The notes: generated by a model from the sequence alone, not told the origin. A stretch of 64,000 bases of DNA from Komagataeibacter rhaeticus (GCF_003207855.1 NZ_NKTZ01000013.1:18753-82752), one strand, 5' to 3'. Numbered from the stretch's first letter, positions 17,273 to 27,663 are shown. A program made the numbers and translations.

Positions 17273-18649
17273 TCAGTGGGCGGTGTGGGTCTTTCCGGTG
17301 CCACGGGCCACGCCGTGCGGGCCAAGGGGCAGGGTGATGCGCACCCGCAGGCCGTGTGGCCGGTTGTGGTGGAAGGTCACGCTGCCGCGATGGCGCTGCA
17401 CGATGTCATGGATGATCGAAAGCCCCAGTCCCAGCCCGCCATCCGAACTGCGGGCAGGGTCCAGCCGGGCAAAGGGCAGCAGGACGGTATCGTGCATTTC
17501 GGCGGGAATGCCGGGACCGTCATCCGCCACGTCAATCACGGCCGTGTCCCCGTCGCGCTGTATGCCGACCTGCACCCTGGTCCCGTATTTGCAGGCGTTG
17601 TCGATCAGGTTGTTGACCACGCGCGCCAGGGCGACGGGCTGGCACAGGCAGGTCAGGCCCAGATCCCCCTGACAGGTGACCTGCCGGCCGGTGGCCTCGA
17701 ATTCCGCGCATACGCTTTCCACCAGCGCGCCCAGGTCGACCGGTTCCGCCGGTTCCGTGTCACCCTGGCCCTTCAGGAAGACCAGTGCCCCGTTCAGCAT
17801 CCGGTTCATCAGCCACAGGTCATTGCGCAGGGCGGCGGGAGCGGCGTCATCGCCCCCCATTTCAATGCGCATGGACAGTCGTGTCAGGGGCGTGCGCAGG
17901 TCGTGGCCGATGGCCATGAGCATGCGGGTCCGCTCCTCGGCGGCGGCGGCAATGCGGGCCTGCATGCGGTTGAAGGCGCGCGCCACGCGGCGCAGTTCCA
18001 CCGGTCCCTGCTCGGTCAGGGGTTCGGGCGTTATGTCATAGCCAAAGTTTTCCGCCTTGTTGGCCAGTACCTTCAGCGGGCGGTTGATGCGCCACAGGCT
18101 CCATAGCGACAGCGCGCCCATGATCACCAGCAGCGACAGGAAGGACACGATCAGCGGTAGCGTGGCGCGCATGAGCTGGGGCAGGTGATGGTTGATGCCG
18201 TTATGCAGGGTGATGAAAATCCCCTCACGCGGCATGTCGATATGGGTGGAGGTCATGCCGCTGGAATCGGCCGCGCAGGTCGAGACGCGGATCAGCGCGT
18301 TGCGGTTGCCCGCCTGCGCCTGCAGGATACGCCGCAGCAGGATGGAAAAATGCCCGGTCGGCACCGGCACGCAGGGGAAGGGGGCGGTGGTCTGGAACCC
18401 GGCATCGGGCGAGGACATGCCGCGTGCAACGGCCGCGCGCGCCTCGGGCGGGCTGGCGCGCAGGGCGTCGATTGCGGTTTCGATCGCCAGCGCGTTCGGC
18501 CATGGCCCCTCGGGCAGGGGGGGGACCGCCGGGCGCAGCGCGAAAACCAGAACGGCCACGACAAAGATGGTGACCAGCATGCTGCTGATCACGATCGCGC
18601 CCATCTGCCCGTAAACCGTGCGCGGCAGCAGGGAAAGGCGGCGGCGCAT
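17273..18649 (-). CDS. Sensor histidine kinase, EnvZ/BaeS-like
   Basis: This is a 458-residue membrane kinase with TM1 at about 16-38, a periplasmic sensor of about 125 residues, TM2 at about 163-185, a HAMP domain, a dimerisation H-box AIGHDLRTPLTRL with His249, and an ATPase domain (NLIDNACKYG, DDGPGIP, GGLGLGLSII). The start ATG at 18649 overlaps the upstream regulator stop by 1 bp; GTG 18652 is an alternative. It is co-transcribed with the response regulator at 18649-19470 and lies downstream of an MdtABC-type efflux operon on the same strand, resembling the mdtABCD-baeSR layout of Escherichia coli. The stimulus is unknown. Confidence 0.92.
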   Translation of the reverse strand: MRRRLSLLPRTVYGQMGAIVISSMLVTIFVVAVLVFALRPAVPPLPEGPWPNALAIETAIDALRASPPEARAAVARGMSSPDAGFQTTAPFPCVPVPTGHFSILLRRILQAQAGNRNALIRVSTCAADSSGMTSTHIDMPREGIFITLHNGINHHLPQLMRATLPLIVSFLSLLVIMGALSLWSLWRINRPLKVLANKAENFGYDITPEPLTEQGPVELRRVARAFNRMQARIAAAAEERTRMLMAIGHDLRTPLTRLSMRIEMGGDDAAPAALRNDLWLMNRMLNGALVFLKGQGDTEPAEPVDLGALVESVCAEFEATGRQVTCQGDLGLTCLCQPVALARVVNNLIDNACKYGTRVQVGIQRDGDTAVIDVADDGPGIPAEMHDTVLLPFARLDPARSSDGGLGLGLSIIHDIVQRHRGSVTFHHNRPHGLRVRITLPLGPHGVARGTGKTHTAH

Positions 18650-19470
18650 CACTCATCCATCCTGTTCGGGTCGAACACGTAGCCATCCCCCCGGACGGTG
18701 CGCAGCATTTCAAGCTGGCGGCCGCCATGGGCCAGCTTGCGGCGCAGGCGGCTGACCAGCAGGTCGATGCTGCGTTCCTCTACCGCGCCGGGCGCGTTGT
18801 AAAGCAGTTCGATGATGCGCTGGCGGCTCAGCAGCTGGCCGGCATGGTTCCACAGCAGCAGCAGCAGGTCGGTCTCCGCCCCGGTCAGGGTCATGCGCAC
18901 GCCCTCGGTGCTGTACAGCGCGCGCTTGTGGGGGGAAAAGGTCCAGCTGCCGAAGCTGTAGCCGCGCGGCTCATCGGGCAGGACGGGGGCGGCAAGGGGC
19001 CTGCGCAGCACCGCGCGGATGCGGGCTGCCAGTTCACCCAGGTCAAAGGGCTTGCTGACATAGTCATCCGCCCCCAGGTCAAGCCCCGCGATCCGTTCAC
19101 GGATATCGGCCAGGGCCGTGACCATGATGATCCGGGTGGCGCAGCGGGCGCGGATCAGGCGGCAGATGTCATGGCCACTTTCACGCGGCAGCATGAGGTC
19201 AAGCAGCACGATATCGGGTGTGCGGGCCGCCAGGATGGCCAGCACTTCCGACGCCGTCATGGCAGAGGCGACGTCATGCCCCCCATGGATGAGGAAACGG
19301 GTCAGCAGGCCGCGGATGTCCATGTCATCTTCCACCACCAGTACCAGCGGGCGCGCGCCACCCGGCGGCAGGCTTCCGCCACTGTGCCCCCCGTCGGGGT
19401 GATCCGTTCCTGCATGCCCAGTCACCAGTTCCGTGCTCCGCACCCGTTCATGACCCGATCCCATGAACAT
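18649..19470 (-). CDS. OmpR-family response regulator with N-terminal extension
   Basis: This is a 273-residue regulator. After an unusual extension of about 40 residues rich in Gly/His comes a receiver domain (LVLVVEDDMD, phosphoacceptor D91 in LLDLMLPRESG, KPFDLGEL) and an OmpR-type DNA-binding domain (LTGAETDLLLLLWNHAGQLL, SIDLLVSRLRRKL, VRGDGYVFDP). The start is uncertain: ATG at 19470 or 19464 gives the extension, and no clear internal start precedes the receiver. It forms a pair with the kinase that follows. It sits 153 bp after the outer-membrane factor of the MdtABC-type operon and may control it. Confidence 0.88.
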   Translation of the reverse strand: MFMGSGHERVRSTELVTGHAGTDHPDGGHSGGSLPPGGARPLVLVVEDDMDIRGLLTRFLIHGGHDVASAMTASEVLAILAARTPDIVLLDLMLPRESGHDICRLIRARCATRIIMVTALADIRERIAGLDLGADDYVSKPFDLGELAARIRAVLRRPLAAPVLPDEPRGYSFGSWTFSPHKRALYSTEGVRMTLTGAETDLLLLLWNHAGQLLSRQRIIELLYNAPGAVEERSIDLLVSRLRRKLAHGGRQLEMLRTVRGDGYVFDPNRMDE

Positions 19471-19623
19471 GGAGTATACGCCCCCGCTCCCGCCGCGTAG
19501 CGGCCGGGGGGCGGGCAGGCGCATTTATGTCAGGATTGACAAAAAGCCGCATGCCTGCGCGCCCGTCGCGGCGGTGATGGTGAATACGGGACACATGCGC
19601 CAGCCCGCCGGCAGGGCTGGCGT

Positions 19624-21198
19624 TCATTCCTGTCGCGGGTGTTTTTCAAGGAACGAGGGAACCAGCGGGTTGTCGCGCTGGAGCGAATTCTTGCTGGGCA
19701 GTTGCGAGACATCCCACCCGCCGCCCAGGTCGGCAATCAGCTTGACACTGGCCAGCAGGCGGTTTTCCTGAATCTGCAGGGCACTTTCCTGATCCCCCAG
19801 CGCGGTCTGCTGGGTGGTGATCACGGTGGTGTAGATGGCGGTGCCAAAACGGTATTCGTTCATCGCCACGTCAACGGCCTTCACCGCCGCGCGCACGGCG
19901 GCATCCTGCTGGCCGGCCTGCTGTTCAAGGATGCGCAGGCTGGAAAGCTGGTCTTCCGTATCCTGCAGGGCCGTCAGCACGGTCTGGCGATAGGTGGCGA
20001 CCGCGTTGTCATAATCGGCATTGGCTTCCTGCACGGCGGCCGTCCGCGCGCCGCCTTCGAACAGGGTCTCGCTGCCCGCGGCCCCCAGTGACCAGATTCG
20101 GTTGGCGACCTGGATCAGCGACTGGACCGGATTGCCGCTGTAGCCATAGGCGGCGGACAGGGTGACATCGGGATAGAAGGCGGCGATGGCGGCCCCGATT
20201 TCCGCATTATATTCCTCCATGCCCCGTTCGGCCGCGGCAATGTCGGGACGGCGTTGCAGCAATGTGGCCGGCAGCGTGACCGGCACGGCCGGAATGGCCG
20301 AAGGCATGGCCGCGCGCGCAATGGTCAGGTCGGCGGGCGGGCGGCCCACCAGCACCGCAATCGCATGTTCATATTCCGACCGCGCCACATCCGTTGCGGT
20401 CGCACTGGCGCGGGTCTGCTGCAGTTCGGTTTCGGCCTGCAGTTCGTCGCCTGCGTTCAGCGTGCCGCCTTCGTGCTGGTTACGGATGATTTCAAGATTA
20501 TGCGCATACAGCGCCGCCGACTGGTCCAGCAGCGATTTCAGGGATTCCTCATAGCGCATTTCAAAATAGTCCTGCGCCAGCTGCGACTGGTAGGACAGGC
20601 GGGCATTGGCAATATCGGCGGCACTGGCCTGTGCGGCGGTCACCTGTTCCTGTATCTGGCGGCGGATCTTGCCCCACAGGTCCAGATCCCAGTCGGCACT
20701 CAGTTCAGCGGCATAGGTGTTGCGCGTGGAGCCGGTGCTGTAGGTGGTGCCGCTGGTTGATGTCGCAGTGCTGCCCTGACTGTTGCGCGCAAAGCTGAGA
20801 TCACCGGAAAGCGTTGGATACAGGCTGGCCTTCGCCGCGTTCACCATGGCGCGCGCCTTGCGGTACTGGGCTTCGTATTCCTTCAGGTTCTGGTTGGACA
20901 GCGCCACCTGGTCCTCCAGCGCGTTCAGGGTCGGGTCATTATAGACCAGCCACCATTTACCCTTCGGTATGGCCGCCATATCCGGCTGGCTGACCGTCCA
21001 TCCGGGGGCGGGCTGCAGTTCCTTGAACCGGGCCGAGATGACGGGTGCGGGGTGTTTATAGCGCGGGCCAACCATCAGGCAGCCCGACAGCGTGAAAGCC
21101 GCCAGCAGGGACGTCGTGCCGCGCAGGGCCGCGCGCAGACGGGCGGAAAGGGAAGAAGGATACGACATGGAACTGTCCTGATACGTCATTACGCTCAT
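19624..21198 (-). CDS. RND outer-membrane lipoprotein, NodT/OprM family
   Basis: This is a 524-residue outer-membrane channel protein. The signal sequence ends in a lipobox (FTLSGC), so the mature N-terminal Cys is lipidated. The duplicated outer-membrane-efflux domain is intact (WWLVYNDPTLNALEDQVALS, ADWDLDLWGKIR, LLQRRPDIAAAERGMEEYNA). The ATG at 21198 overlaps the permease stop as ATGA, which fixes the start. A Ser/Thr-rich stretch (about residues 136-156) precedes the AADWDLDLWG-type segment. It is the last gene of the four-gene efflux operon and provides its exit duct. Confidence 0.9.
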   Translation of the reverse strand: MSVMTYQDSSMSYPSSLSARLRAALRGTTSLLAAFTLSGCLMVGPRYKHPAPVISARFKELQPAPGWTVSQPDMAAIPKGKWWLVYNDPTLNALEDQVALSNQNLKEYEAQYRKARAMVNAAKASLYPTLSGDLSFARNSQGSTATSTSGTTYSTGSTRNTYAAELSADWDLDLWGKIRRQIQEQVTAAQASAADIANARLSYQSQLAQDYFEMRYEESLKSLLDQSAALYAHNLEIIRNQHEGGTLNAGDELQAETELQQTRASATATDVARSEYEHAIAVLVGRPPADLTIARAAMPSAIPAVPVTLPATLLQRRPDIAAAERGMEEYNAEIGAAIAAFYPDVTLSAAYGYSGNPVQSLIQVANRIWSLGAAGSETLFEGGARTAAVQEANADYDNAVATYRQTVLTALQDTEDQLSSLRILEQQAGQQDAAVRAAVKAVDVAMNEYRFGTAIYTTVITTQQTALGDQESALQIQENRLLASVKLIADLGGGWDVSQLPSKNSLQRDNPLVPSFLEKHPRQE

Positions 21199-24100
21199 GG
21201 GGAACGGGCAGGGCGCACGGCGCGCGCAATGGCATGGAAAATGGCGGGAAGGCGCTGACGCCCCCACTGGCCCAGACGGTCGAGATACAGGTACACGACC
21301 GGCGTCGTGTACAGTGTCAGGATCTGGCTGAACAGAAGCCCCCCCATGATCGCGATGCCCAGCGGGCGGCGCAGTTCCGCGCCATAGCCGTTACCCACGA
21401 CAAGCGGCAGCGCCCCCATGGCGGCGGCCAGGGTCGTCATCATGATGGGGCGGAAGCGCAGCAGGCAGGCGGTATGGATGGCATCCTGTGCCGGGCGGTT
21501 GTGGGTGCGTTCCTCGGTAATGGCGAAGTCCACCAGCATGATGGCGTTCTTCTTCACGATCCCGATCAGCAGGATCAGCCCGATCAGCGCGATCAGGTCA
21601 AACTCCTGCCCGAACAGGTAAAGTGCCAGCAGCGCCCCCACCCCGGCCGAGGGCAGGGTGGACAGGATGGTCAGCGGATGGACGTAACTTTCATACAGGA
21701 TGCCCAGCACCAGGTAGACCGCACCCAGTGCCGCCACGATCAGCAGCGGTTCATCACTGGCCGAACTCTGGAACTGGGCGGCGGTGCCGGCAAAATGTCC
21801 GTGGACGGAAGCCGGGATCTGCAGTTTCACGGTTTCTTCATTGATGATGCGCACGGCATCCGACATGGACGCACCCGACGCCAGGTTGAAGGACAGCGTG
21901 GCCGCGAGCGACTGCCCCTGATGGTTGACACTGAGCGGCATGGTGGCGGACTGCATGCTGGACACGACCGAAAGCGGCACCATCGTCTCTGCCGTAGACG
22001 ACACGGCCGACCCGCTGGACGCCCCGCTGCCGCCAGCCAGGCTGTTCTGGATCTGGTTGGCAAAGGACTGGCTGCTGAGCGAGGACGTGGTGGTGGACGT
22101 GGTGGAGGCGGACGTGACCGTGATCGTATTGCTCTGCGTGCTGCCGCTGGCCGTGCCGCCAGACGTGCTGACCCAGAGCTGCTGCAGGATATCGGCATTG
22201 TCCCAGTATTTCGGCAGCACGTTCATCACGACGCGATACTGGTTGAGCGGGTTGTAGATCACCGAGGCCGCGCGCTGGCCAAAGGCGTCATAGATCGTGT
22301 TGGAGATCAGCTGCGGGGTCAGGCTCGTCCGCCCCGATACGTCACGGTTGATCATGACATTGGTGGAAAGCCCGCCCTGCTGCACGTCCGATGAGATGTC
22401 ACGCAGCTGCGAATGGTGCTGGAGTGCCGTCTGCAGGCGTGGAATCCAGTGGTACAGCGTCGCCGCGTCATCGCTTTGCAACGTGTACTGATAGGCCCCG
22501 TTGGCCTGCCGCCCGCCCGAAGGCAGCAGGCTGGGCAGCATGGCGATGAAGCGCGCGCCCACGATGTCATGCGTGCGGTGCGCAAGGTCGGCCAGTGTCT
22601 GGCCGATGGGGATCGTGCGCTCGGCCTTGTCGGTCAGTTCCAGGAAGATGTTGGCCTGGTTGGTGGCATTGCGGCCACCGATGAAGCCGGTCACCGCCTG
22701 GACCTGTTTATTTTCCAGAACCCTTTTTTCCACCTCGTCAACCTTGCCCATCATGTCCTGGAAGGACGTGGCCTGGTCGGCAACCAGATGCGCCATCATC
22801 ATGCCGGTATCCTCGGTCGGGAACAGGCCCTTGGGCATGATCACGAACAGAAGCCCCATCGCCCCGACCGTTGCGGGAAGCGAGAGCAGCACCAGCCTGC
22901 GATGGTACAGCGCCCGGCTGAGGGAGCGGCCATAGGCGTCCTCCACATAGGCAAAGCCCCGTTCCAGCCGGTCGGACAGGCGCGACCAGATGGTCGGTGG
23001 CCTGTCCGGGCGCGGGCCGCCCGGCGGCAGGATGCGCGCGCACATCATGGGGGTAAGCGTCAGCGACAGCCCCATGGACACCAGCACGGTGACCGAGATG
23101 GTCACCGCGAATTCGTGCAAAAGGCTGCCAATCAGCCCCCCCAGCATGAGAATGGGCAGGAACACCGCCACCAGCGAGACGGAAACCGACAGCACGGTAA
23201 AGGCCACTTCCTGCGCGCCCTGCAGCACGGCAGTAGCGCGGGTCGCCCCCTGTTCCATGTGGCGGCTGATATTCTCGATCACCACGATCGCATCATCCAC
23301 CACGAAGCCCGTCGCAATGGTCAGCGCCATGAGCGAAAGGCTGTCGAGCGAATAATCCATGAGCTTCATCACGCCAAACGTCGTGACCAGCGAGGCCGGG
23401 ATGACAATGGCGGGCACGATGGTCGTGCGTGGCGAGCGCAGGAACACCAGCACCACGCCCACCACCAGCAGCACCGACATGACCAGCGTGGCCTTGGTAT
23501 CGGCCAGGGCCGCGCGGATGGTGGCGGAGCGGTCCATGCCCACATGCAGTTCCACATCGGCGGGCAGGGCGGCCTTCAGGGCCGGAAACTGCGCGCGGAT
23601 CTGTGCAATGGTCTGGACCACATTCGCCCCCGCACGCGGGAAGACAATGGCCAGAACGGCGGGCCTGCGGTTGAAGAAGCCGCCATTTTCAACATTTTCC
23701 ACCCCGTCGGTCACCTGCGCCACATCTTCCAGCCGGACGGGGCGGCTGCTGCGATAGGCCACGATCAGGCCCTTGAGGTCCTTTGCACCGTGCACCTGGT
23801 CATTGGTCTGCAAGATCAGGCGCTGCCTGCCGCGATTGAGGAACCCCTTGGGCGTATTGGCATTGGCCGATGACAGCGCGGCACGGATGTCCTCGAACCC
23901 GATGCCGTATTTGAACAGGGCAAGGGGATTGAGTTCCACCCGCACGGCCGGCAGCGCCGCGCCGCCCAGCAGGAGCTGCCCCACGCCATTGATCTGGGAG
24001 AGATGCTGTTCCAGCACGTTGGTCGCCACGTCATAGACCTGCGCGGGCGTCCGGGTGTCCGATGTCAGCGCCAGCACCATGACCGGCATGCCGGCGGTAT

Positions 24101-24497
24101 TGGCCTCCACATAGGTGGGGTTCTGCCGCAGGGTGGCGGGCAGGTCCGCGCGGGCGGCCACGATGGCCGCCTGCACGTCGCGCGCGGCGCTGTTGATGTT
24201 GCGTGAGGTATCGAACTGCAGCGCAATGCTGACCTGCCCGCTCACGGACTGCGATGTCATTTCGGTCAGGCCCGCAATCGTGCCCAGATGCCGCTCCAGC
24301 GGTTCGGCAATCGTGCTGGCGATCTGTTCGGGCGTGCCACCCGCCTGCTGGGCCTGTACCTGAATGACCGGCAGGTCCACATTGGGCAGGTCGGATACGG
24401 GCAGCAGCCAGTAGCCGATGGCACCGGCGATCATCATGCCGATCACGATCAGCGTGGTGCCGATCGGGCGCTTTATGCACAGGGCGACGATCGACAT
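21195..24497 (-). CDS. mdtC: RND multidrug efflux permease, MdtC/MuxC type, with Ser/Thr-rich insertion
   Basis: This is a 1100-residue proton-driven permease. MSIVALCIKRPIGTTLIVIG, the TM4 segment ATGFVVDDAIVVIENISRH and AAALGAVYLVLGILYESY-like TM10 segments are MdtC-like. It forms a heteromeric pump with the preceding permease, as in MdtBC and MuxBC (established for those systems). Compared with about 1025-1040 residues in relatives it is longer. The excess is mainly a Ser/Thr/Gly-rich stretch at about residues 776-836 (bases 21990-22170) in the second periplasmic region. It starts 1 bp after the upstream permease stop. The drug range is unknown. Confidence 0.9.
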   Translation of the reverse strand: MSIVALCIKRPIGTTLIVIGMMIAGAIGYWLLPVSDLPNVDLPVIQVQAQQAGGTPEQIASTIAEPLERHLGTIAGLTEMTSQSVSGQVSIALQFDTSRNINSAARDVQAAIVAARADLPATLRQNPTYVEANTAGMPVMVLALTSDTRTPAQVYDVATNVLEQHLSQINGVGQLLLGGAALPAVRVELNPLALFKYGIGFEDIRAALSSANANTPKGFLNRGRQRLILQTNDQVHGAKDLKGLIVAYRSSRPVRLEDVAQVTDGVENVENGGFFNRRPAVLAIVFPRAGANVVQTIAQIRAQFPALKAALPADVELHVGMDRSATIRAALADTKATLVMSVLLVVGVVLVFLRSPRTTIVPAIVIPASLVTTFGVMKLMDYSLDSLSLMALTIATGFVVDDAIVVIENISRHMEQGATRATAVLQGAQEVAFTVLSVSVSLVAVFLPILMLGGLIGSLLHEFAVTISVTVLVSMGLSLTLTPMMCARILPPGGPRPDRPPTIWSRLSDRLERGFAYVEDAYGRSLSRALYHRRLVLLSLPATVGAMGLLFVIMPKGLFPTEDTGMMMAHLVADQATSFQDMMGKVDEVEKRVLENKQVQAVTGFIGGRNATNQANIFLELTDKAERTIPIGQTLADLAHRTHDIVGARFIAMLPSLLPSGGRQANGAYQYTLQSDDAATLYHWIPRLQTALQHHSQLRDISSDVQQGGLSTNVMINRDVSGRTSLTPQLISNTIYDAFGQRAASVIYNPLNQYRVVMNVLPKYWDNADILQQLWVSTSGGTASGSTQSNTITVTSASTTSTTTSSLSSQSFANQIQNSLAGGSGASSGSAVSSTAETMVPLSVVSSMQSATMPLSVNHQGQSLAATLSFNLASGASMSDAVRIINEETVKLQIPASVHGHFAGTAAQFQSSASDEPLLIVAALGAVYLVLGILYESYVHPLTILSTLPSAGVGALLALYLFGQEFDLIALIGLILLIGIVKKNAIMLVDFAITEERTHNRPAQDAIHTACLLRFRPIMMTTLAAAMGALPLVVGNGYGAELRRPLGIAIMGGLLFSQILTLYTTPVVYLYLDRLGQWGRQRLPAIFHAIARAVRPARSP

Positions 24498-24498
24498 C

Positions 24499-27400
24499 TC
24501 AGCCTGCCCCCCCCGAAGGCGCGGACGCATGGCGGGCGCGCAGGGCGGCAAAGCGCAGGCGTACCCGCTCCATGAACAGGTAGATGACCGGCGTGGTGAA
24601 CAGGGTCAGCAACTGGCTGACCGCAAGGCCACCGACAATGGCATAGCCCAGCGGGCGGCGCAGTTCCGACCCGGTTCCGGTGCCCATCACCATGGGCATG
24701 GCGCCCAGCATGGCCGCCAGCGTGGTCATCAGGATCGGGCGGAAGCGCAGCCGGGCGGCGCGGGTGATCGACTGCACGGAATCCAGGCCCTCCACCCGTT
24801 CGGCCTCCAGCGCGAAATCGATCATCATGATGGCGTTCTTCTTCACGATGCCGATCAGCAGCACGATACCGATCACCCCCATCACATCCAGCCCCGAACC
24901 CGTGACCCACAGCACCAGCAGCGCACCGATGGCGGCCGAGGGCAGGGTGGACAGGATGGTCAGCGGGTGGATGAAACTTTCATACAGGACACCCAGCACG
25001 ATATAGACGGCCACGAGGGCGGCCAGCACCAGCCAGGCCTCGTTGCTCATGCTGCCCGCGAACACGGCGGCCGTGCCCTGAAAGGATGTCTGCATGGTGG
25101 CGGGCAGGTGCAGCGACTGCTCCACCCGCGTGATCGCCTCGGTCGCGGCCCCCAGCGAATAGCCCGGTGCGACGTTGAACGAAATGGTGGCAGCCGGGAA
25201 CTGCGCCACATGGGTAATCAGCAGCGGCGCGGTGGATGCCGTCGTGCGGGTCACCATGCTCATGGGCACAAGGCCGGATGACGGATCACGGGTCGGGCCG
25301 GACGTGCTGGTGGCCCCGCTGCCGCTGGCGGCCAGGTACAGCCTGTCCAGTGCCTCGGGCGTGGTCTGCAGCGTGGGGTCGGCCTCCAGGATCACGCGGT
25401 ACTGGTTGGACTGGGTATAGATGGTGGAAATCTGGCGCTGGCCGAAGGAATCATACAGCAGGTTGTCCACCGTTTCCGGCGTGATGGAAAAACGCGCCCC
25501 CGTGGCGCGGTCCAGTGTGACACTGGCGGCCAGTCCCTGCGCCTGCAGGTCGGATGTGACATCGGCCAGGGCCGGTTCCCGGCGCAGGGCATCAATCAGG
25601 CGCAGCACCCATGTGGACAGGCGGCCGCTGTCGGAATCCGCCACCAGAAACTGGTACTGGGTGGCCGATACGTTGGTGTTCAGCGTCAGGTCCTGCACCG
25701 GTTGCAGGTAAAGCTGGGTTCCGGCTATGCCCGCTGTCTCGCGCTGGATGCGCTGGGCCACCCTTGCCGCCGTCAGGCTGCGTTTGTCATGGGGCGTCAG
25801 GTTGATTTCAAAACGCCCCCGGTTGAGCGTGGTGTTATCCCCATCCACACCAATATAGGAGGACAGGCTGACAACATCCGCATCCTTCGCAATCGCTGCC
25901 CCCAGCTTCTGCTGCATCTCGCGCATCGCATCGAACGAGATCGAGGCATCCATCACCGACACGCCCTGAATGACGCCGGTATCCTGTTCGGGGAATAGCC
26001 CCTTGGGAATGACCGCCACCAGCAGCCCGGTCAGCACCAGTGTGGCCACGAACAGGGCCAGTGTGGCGCGCTGGTGGCGCAGCACGCGCGTCAGCCCCCG
26101 GTCATAGGCATCGATGACCCGGACAATCAGCCGGTCGGTCGCCTGTGCCCAGCGCGGCTTGGTTACGGCGTGGGCCTTGTCCTTGAGCAGGCGGGCGCAC
26201 ATCATCGGCACCAGCGTCAGCGAGACCACGGCGGACAGGATGATGGTAACGGCCAGCGTCACCGCGAATTCATAGAACAGCCGCCCGATCACATCGCCCA
26301 TGAACAGGAGCGGGATCAGCACGGCGATGAGCGAGATGGTGAGCGAGACGATGGTAAAGCCGATCTCGCCAGCCCCCTCCAGCGCCGCGTCCATCCGGTC
26401 ACGGCCCATTTCGATATAGCGGGCGATGTTCTCGATCATGACAATCGCATCATCCACCACGAAGCCGGTGGAAATGGTGAGCGACATGAGCGAGAGGTTG
26501 TCGAGCGAAAACCCCATCATGTCCATCACCGCCAGCGTGCCGATAATGGACAGCGGCACGGACAGCGCCGGAATCACGGTGGCCGACGGGTCATGCAGGA
26601 ACACGAAGATCACGCCCACCACCAGCGCCAGCGCCAGGCCCAGTTCGAATTCCACATCCGCCACGGATGCGCGGATGGTGGTGGTCCGGTCGGTCAGCGG
26701 CGTGATGGTGACGCCACCGGGCATGTCCTGCTGCAATGATGGCAGCGTGGCCTTGATGGCGTTGACGGTGTTGATGATGTTGGCCGAAGGCTGGCGGCGG
26801 ATGTTCAGGATGATGGCCGGGGTCTGGTTCGACCATCCGGCAAGCTGGGTATCTTCTGCCCCTTCCACCACCGTTGCGATGTCACGCAGCCGGACCGGCC
26901 CCTGGCTGGTATCGGACCAGCCGACCACCTGGTTGAGCAGCTGGTCGGTGCTGGAAATCTGGCTGTCGATATGGATGGTGCGGTTCAGCTTTTTGCCATT
27001 GAAGCTGCCGGTGGGGGAATTGACGTTCACGTTGCCGATCGTGGTGCGCAGCGTATCAAGGTCAATGCCCAGCGCGGTGGCCTTGGGCACATTCACCCGC
27101 ACGCGGTAGGCCTTCTTGTTCCCGCCTGACAGCGAGACCTCGCCCACGCCGGAAATTTCGCTGATCTTCTGCTGCAGGCGTGTCGTCACGTAATCCTGCA
27201 CTTCGGGCAGCGACAGGGTGGTGGACGTGACCCCCAGGATCATGATGGGGGTGTCGGCCGGATTGACCTTGGAATAGATGGGCGGCGCGGGCAGGGCGCT
27301 GGGCAGCAGGGAATTGGCGGCGTTGATGGCTTCCTGCACTTCCTGTTCCGCCACATCCAGCGATATGGACAGCCCGAAGCGCAGCGTGATGACCGACGCC

Positions 27401-27663
27401 CCGGCCGAGGACTGGGATGTCATCTGGTCCAGCCCCGCCATTTCCCCCATCTGCCCTTCCAGCGGGGCGGTGACGGAAGTCATCATCACATCCGCACTGG
27501 CGCCGGGGTAGAAGGTGCGGACCACGATGGTGGGGTAATCCACTTCAGGCAGGGCCGAAATGGGCAGGAAGCGGTATCCGATCAGCCCGGCCAGCATCAG
27601 CGCGACCATAAGCAGCGTGGTGGCGACGGGCCGCTTTATGAACAGGCGGGAGGGATTCATCAT
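24499..27663 (-). CDS. mdtB: RND multidrug efflux permease, MdtB/MuxB type
   Basis: This is a 1054-residue inner-membrane RND pump subunit. NPSRLFIKRPVATTLLMVAL, LPEVDYPTIVVRTFYPGASA and STGFVVDDAIVMIENIARYI match MdtB closely from memory. The paired Asp residues in VVDDAIVMIEN are the proton-relay acids of drug-type RND pumps, unlike the metal-type signature in the operon at 12987. The start ATG at 27663 overlaps the adaptor stop by 4 bp. Together with the next gene it should build an MdtB2C-like trimer. In Escherichia coli and Pseudomonas such pumps export novobiocin, bile salts and some flavonoids, but here the substrates are unknown. Confidence 0.92.
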   Translation of the reverse strand: MMNPSRLFIKRPVATTLLMVALMLAGLIGYRFLPISALPEVDYPTIVVRTFYPGASADVMMTSVTAPLEGQMGEMAGLDQMTSQSSAGASVITLRFGLSISLDVAEQEVQEAINAANSLLPSALPAPPIYSKVNPADTPIMILGVTSTTLSLPEVQDYVTTRLQQKISEISGVGEVSLSGGNKKAYRVRVNVPKATALGIDLDTLRTTIGNVNVNSPTGSFNGKKLNRTIHIDSQISSTDQLLNQVVGWSDTSQGPVRLRDIATVVEGAEDTQLAGWSNQTPAIILNIRRQPSANIINTVNAIKATLPSLQQDMPGGVTITPLTDRTTTIRASVADVEFELGLALALVVGVIFVFLHDPSATVIPALSVPLSIIGTLAVMDMMGFSLDNLSLMSLTISTGFVVDDAIVMIENIARYIEMGRDRMDAALEGAGEIGFTIVSLTISLIAVLIPLLFMGDVIGRLFYEFAVTLAVTIILSAVVSLTLVPMMCARLLKDKAHAVTKPRWAQATDRLIVRVIDAYDRGLTRVLRHQRATLALFVATLVLTGLLVAVIPKGLFPEQDTGVIQGVSVMDASISFDAMREMQQKLGAAIAKDADVVSLSSYIGVDGDNTTLNRGRFEINLTPHDKRSLTAARVAQRIQRETAGIAGTQLYLQPVQDLTLNTNVSATQYQFLVADSDSGRLSTWVLRLIDALRREPALADVTSDLQAQGLAASVTLDRATGARFSITPETVDNLLYDSFGQRQISTIYTQSNQYRVILEADPTLQTTPEALDRLYLAASGSGATSTSGPTRDPSSGLVPMSMVTRTTASTAPLLITHVAQFPAATISFNVAPGYSLGAATEAITRVEQSLHLPATMQTSFQGTAAVFAGSMSNEAWLVLAALVAVYIVLGVLYESFIHPLTILSTLPSAAIGALLVLWVTGSGLDVMGVIGIVLLIGIVKKNAIMMIDFALEAERVEGLDSVQSITRAARLRFRPILMTTLAAMLGAMPMVMGTGTGSELRRPLGYAIVGGLAVSQLLTLFTTPVIYLFMERVRLRFAALRARHASAPSGGAG

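Noticed and set aside
22413..23873. 486-codon open frame on the plus strand
   Set aside because: It is antisense to the MdtC-like permease, and the translation is His/Gln/Arg-rich without any family signature.
21195..27663. Duplicated single RND pump gene
   Set aside because: The two permeases differ throughout and match the MdtB and MdtC types separately, as expected for a heteromeric pump.
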